Below are positions 63,179-64,000 of a DNA stretch of 64,000 bases, in pieces (the stretch's first letter is position 1; each line of letters opens with the position of its first letter). The notes beneath the pieces are model-generated. The model saw nothing but the letters and a program-made list of their open reading frames with translations, did no database searches and was not told the origin of the DNA. The position numbers and the translations under genes are program-made. Source of the DNA: Undaria pinnatifida (lineage: Eukaryota > Sar > Phaeophyceae > Laminariales > Alariaceae). The stretch lies in contig JABAKD010000016.1 in assembly GCA_012845835.1 (NCBI GenBank), positions 13,241,507 through 13,305,506 of the forward strand. Direction: 5' to 3'.

Positions 63179-64000
63179 GTGCGTAACCCCTGTCCCCCAC
63201 CTCACCCCACCCCGCCCTAACCCAATTTTGAGGATAGCTCGTGCACGAGGTTTGCTTTAATCGTGTTCGACGAATCTCGCAGACTATAGTTGATCTCCCT
63301 AGTTGCAACATGTTGGTTTAGGCTATACCATCCGTCTCCCTGGGTTCGCTATGTTGGGCATAGAATAGTTCGGTGTTACTTGCCGGGTTACTTGCCGGGT
63401 GGCTATTTTCTCACTGAATTTCAATTGCTTTCCCCCTTTTCTACTTGCGACACCCCCGGGATTTCAAGCCAACCACATCCCGAAGGAGAATCTTGTATTG
63501 AGTATAGCATGGATCTCCCTGGGCTCACCATGTTGGTTATGCAGGCTGTAGCATTATGTAGGTCGTAGCATTGATCTCCTTGGGTTCACCATGTGGTGAT
63601 CGGGGGACATCCGGGATACATCCCCGGGTTTCCTAATATCTGAATTTGCATGTTCTTGGTGAAACAGGTACTGCTTGCTCTGAGATAATCGTGCACAAGA
63701 GTCAGTTTGCGGTCGATCGGTCTCCCCGCGGCTGCGGGTCGGCTAATTCTTCATGGTCTGTTTTGTGTTTCTGTCCCTCAGATCTGGGTCAGATCTAGCT
63801 GCGGGTAAACAGTAAATACACGTTTATTCTCTGGTGTCAACTCTCCTGTATTGGGAGACCATGTCACTCAGGTGCCCTAGCAGTGCTGGCCCTGGTTGGA
63901 GTTTGATCAAGCCGATCAGTCCTAATAGCCATGTAAGCTATGTAGTTTGTAGCGTAGATCGCCGTGGATTCAATATGTTTTTTATATTGCACTACCCACT
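63179..64000. repeat. Intron with a recurring CTCCCTGGGTTCACCATGTTGG word
   Basis: The word, with variation, is at about 63290-63313, 63333-63357, 63508-63535, 63569-63595 and 63955-63980. ACTTGCCGGGT is doubled at 63377-63400. No further WD40 exon was recognised before the edge. Confidence 0.5.

Overview
The window looks like nuclear DNA of a multicellular brown alga (Phaeophyceae) or a close stramenopile relative. The evidence is a few genes cut into short exons by long GT-AG introns, heavy interspersed repeats, and two retroelement families whose residual proteins resemble ones I know from brown algal genomes. This is recognition by eye; no search was run. No operons, Shine-Dalgarno sites, CRISPR arrays, rRNA genes or intact tRNA genes were seen.

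Three host genes can be supported by spliced reading frames. (1) About 3.57-4.65 kb, plus strand: the last two exons of a small [2Fe-2S] ferredoxin-like protein. (2) 18.79 to 8.95 kb, minus strand: most of a gene for RMI1, the OB-fold scaffold of the RecQ helicase-TOP3 dissolvasome. Eight exons join with matching phases into about 718 codons (N-terminal helical domain, OB1, a disordered Gly-rich and acidic linker, OB2, C-terminal tail). Two defective LINE copies lie in its introns in the same orientation. (3) 59.86-63.18 kb, plus strand: the middle of a WD40 protein resembling WDR44/Rab11-binding proteins, running off the right edge. A good first-exon candidate at 50.52-50.93 kb would make the locus more than 12 kb.

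The rest is mainly repeats. 0-1.1 kb: the end of a large dispersed repeat (family B) and a family A copy. 4.7-8.6 kb: minisatellites, a decayed coding segment and an unrecognised minus-strand coding-like segment. 18.9-29 kb: TATAG satellite, small inverted repeats, a 42-bp minisatellite, a long fold-back and poly(A) retroposons. 29.2-38.4 kb: alternating B-C-B-C repeats with nested SINE-like insertions, including one insertion that can be called by comparing an occupied with an empty site. 39.8-48.6 kb: a decayed non-LTR retrotransposon with a long repeat-rich basic ORF and a reverse transcriptase, zinc-knuckle and restriction-like-endonuclease ORF broken by many lesions. 49-59 kb: tandem duplications and repeat fragments, probably intronic to the WD40 gene.

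The host genes are not visibly linked in function. The interest of the window lies in the RMI1 gene model with its nested LINEs and in several repeat families with unusual ends (terminal hairpin plus TA tail, poly(C) tails, AAC tails, CCAAT-bearing tandem arrays).
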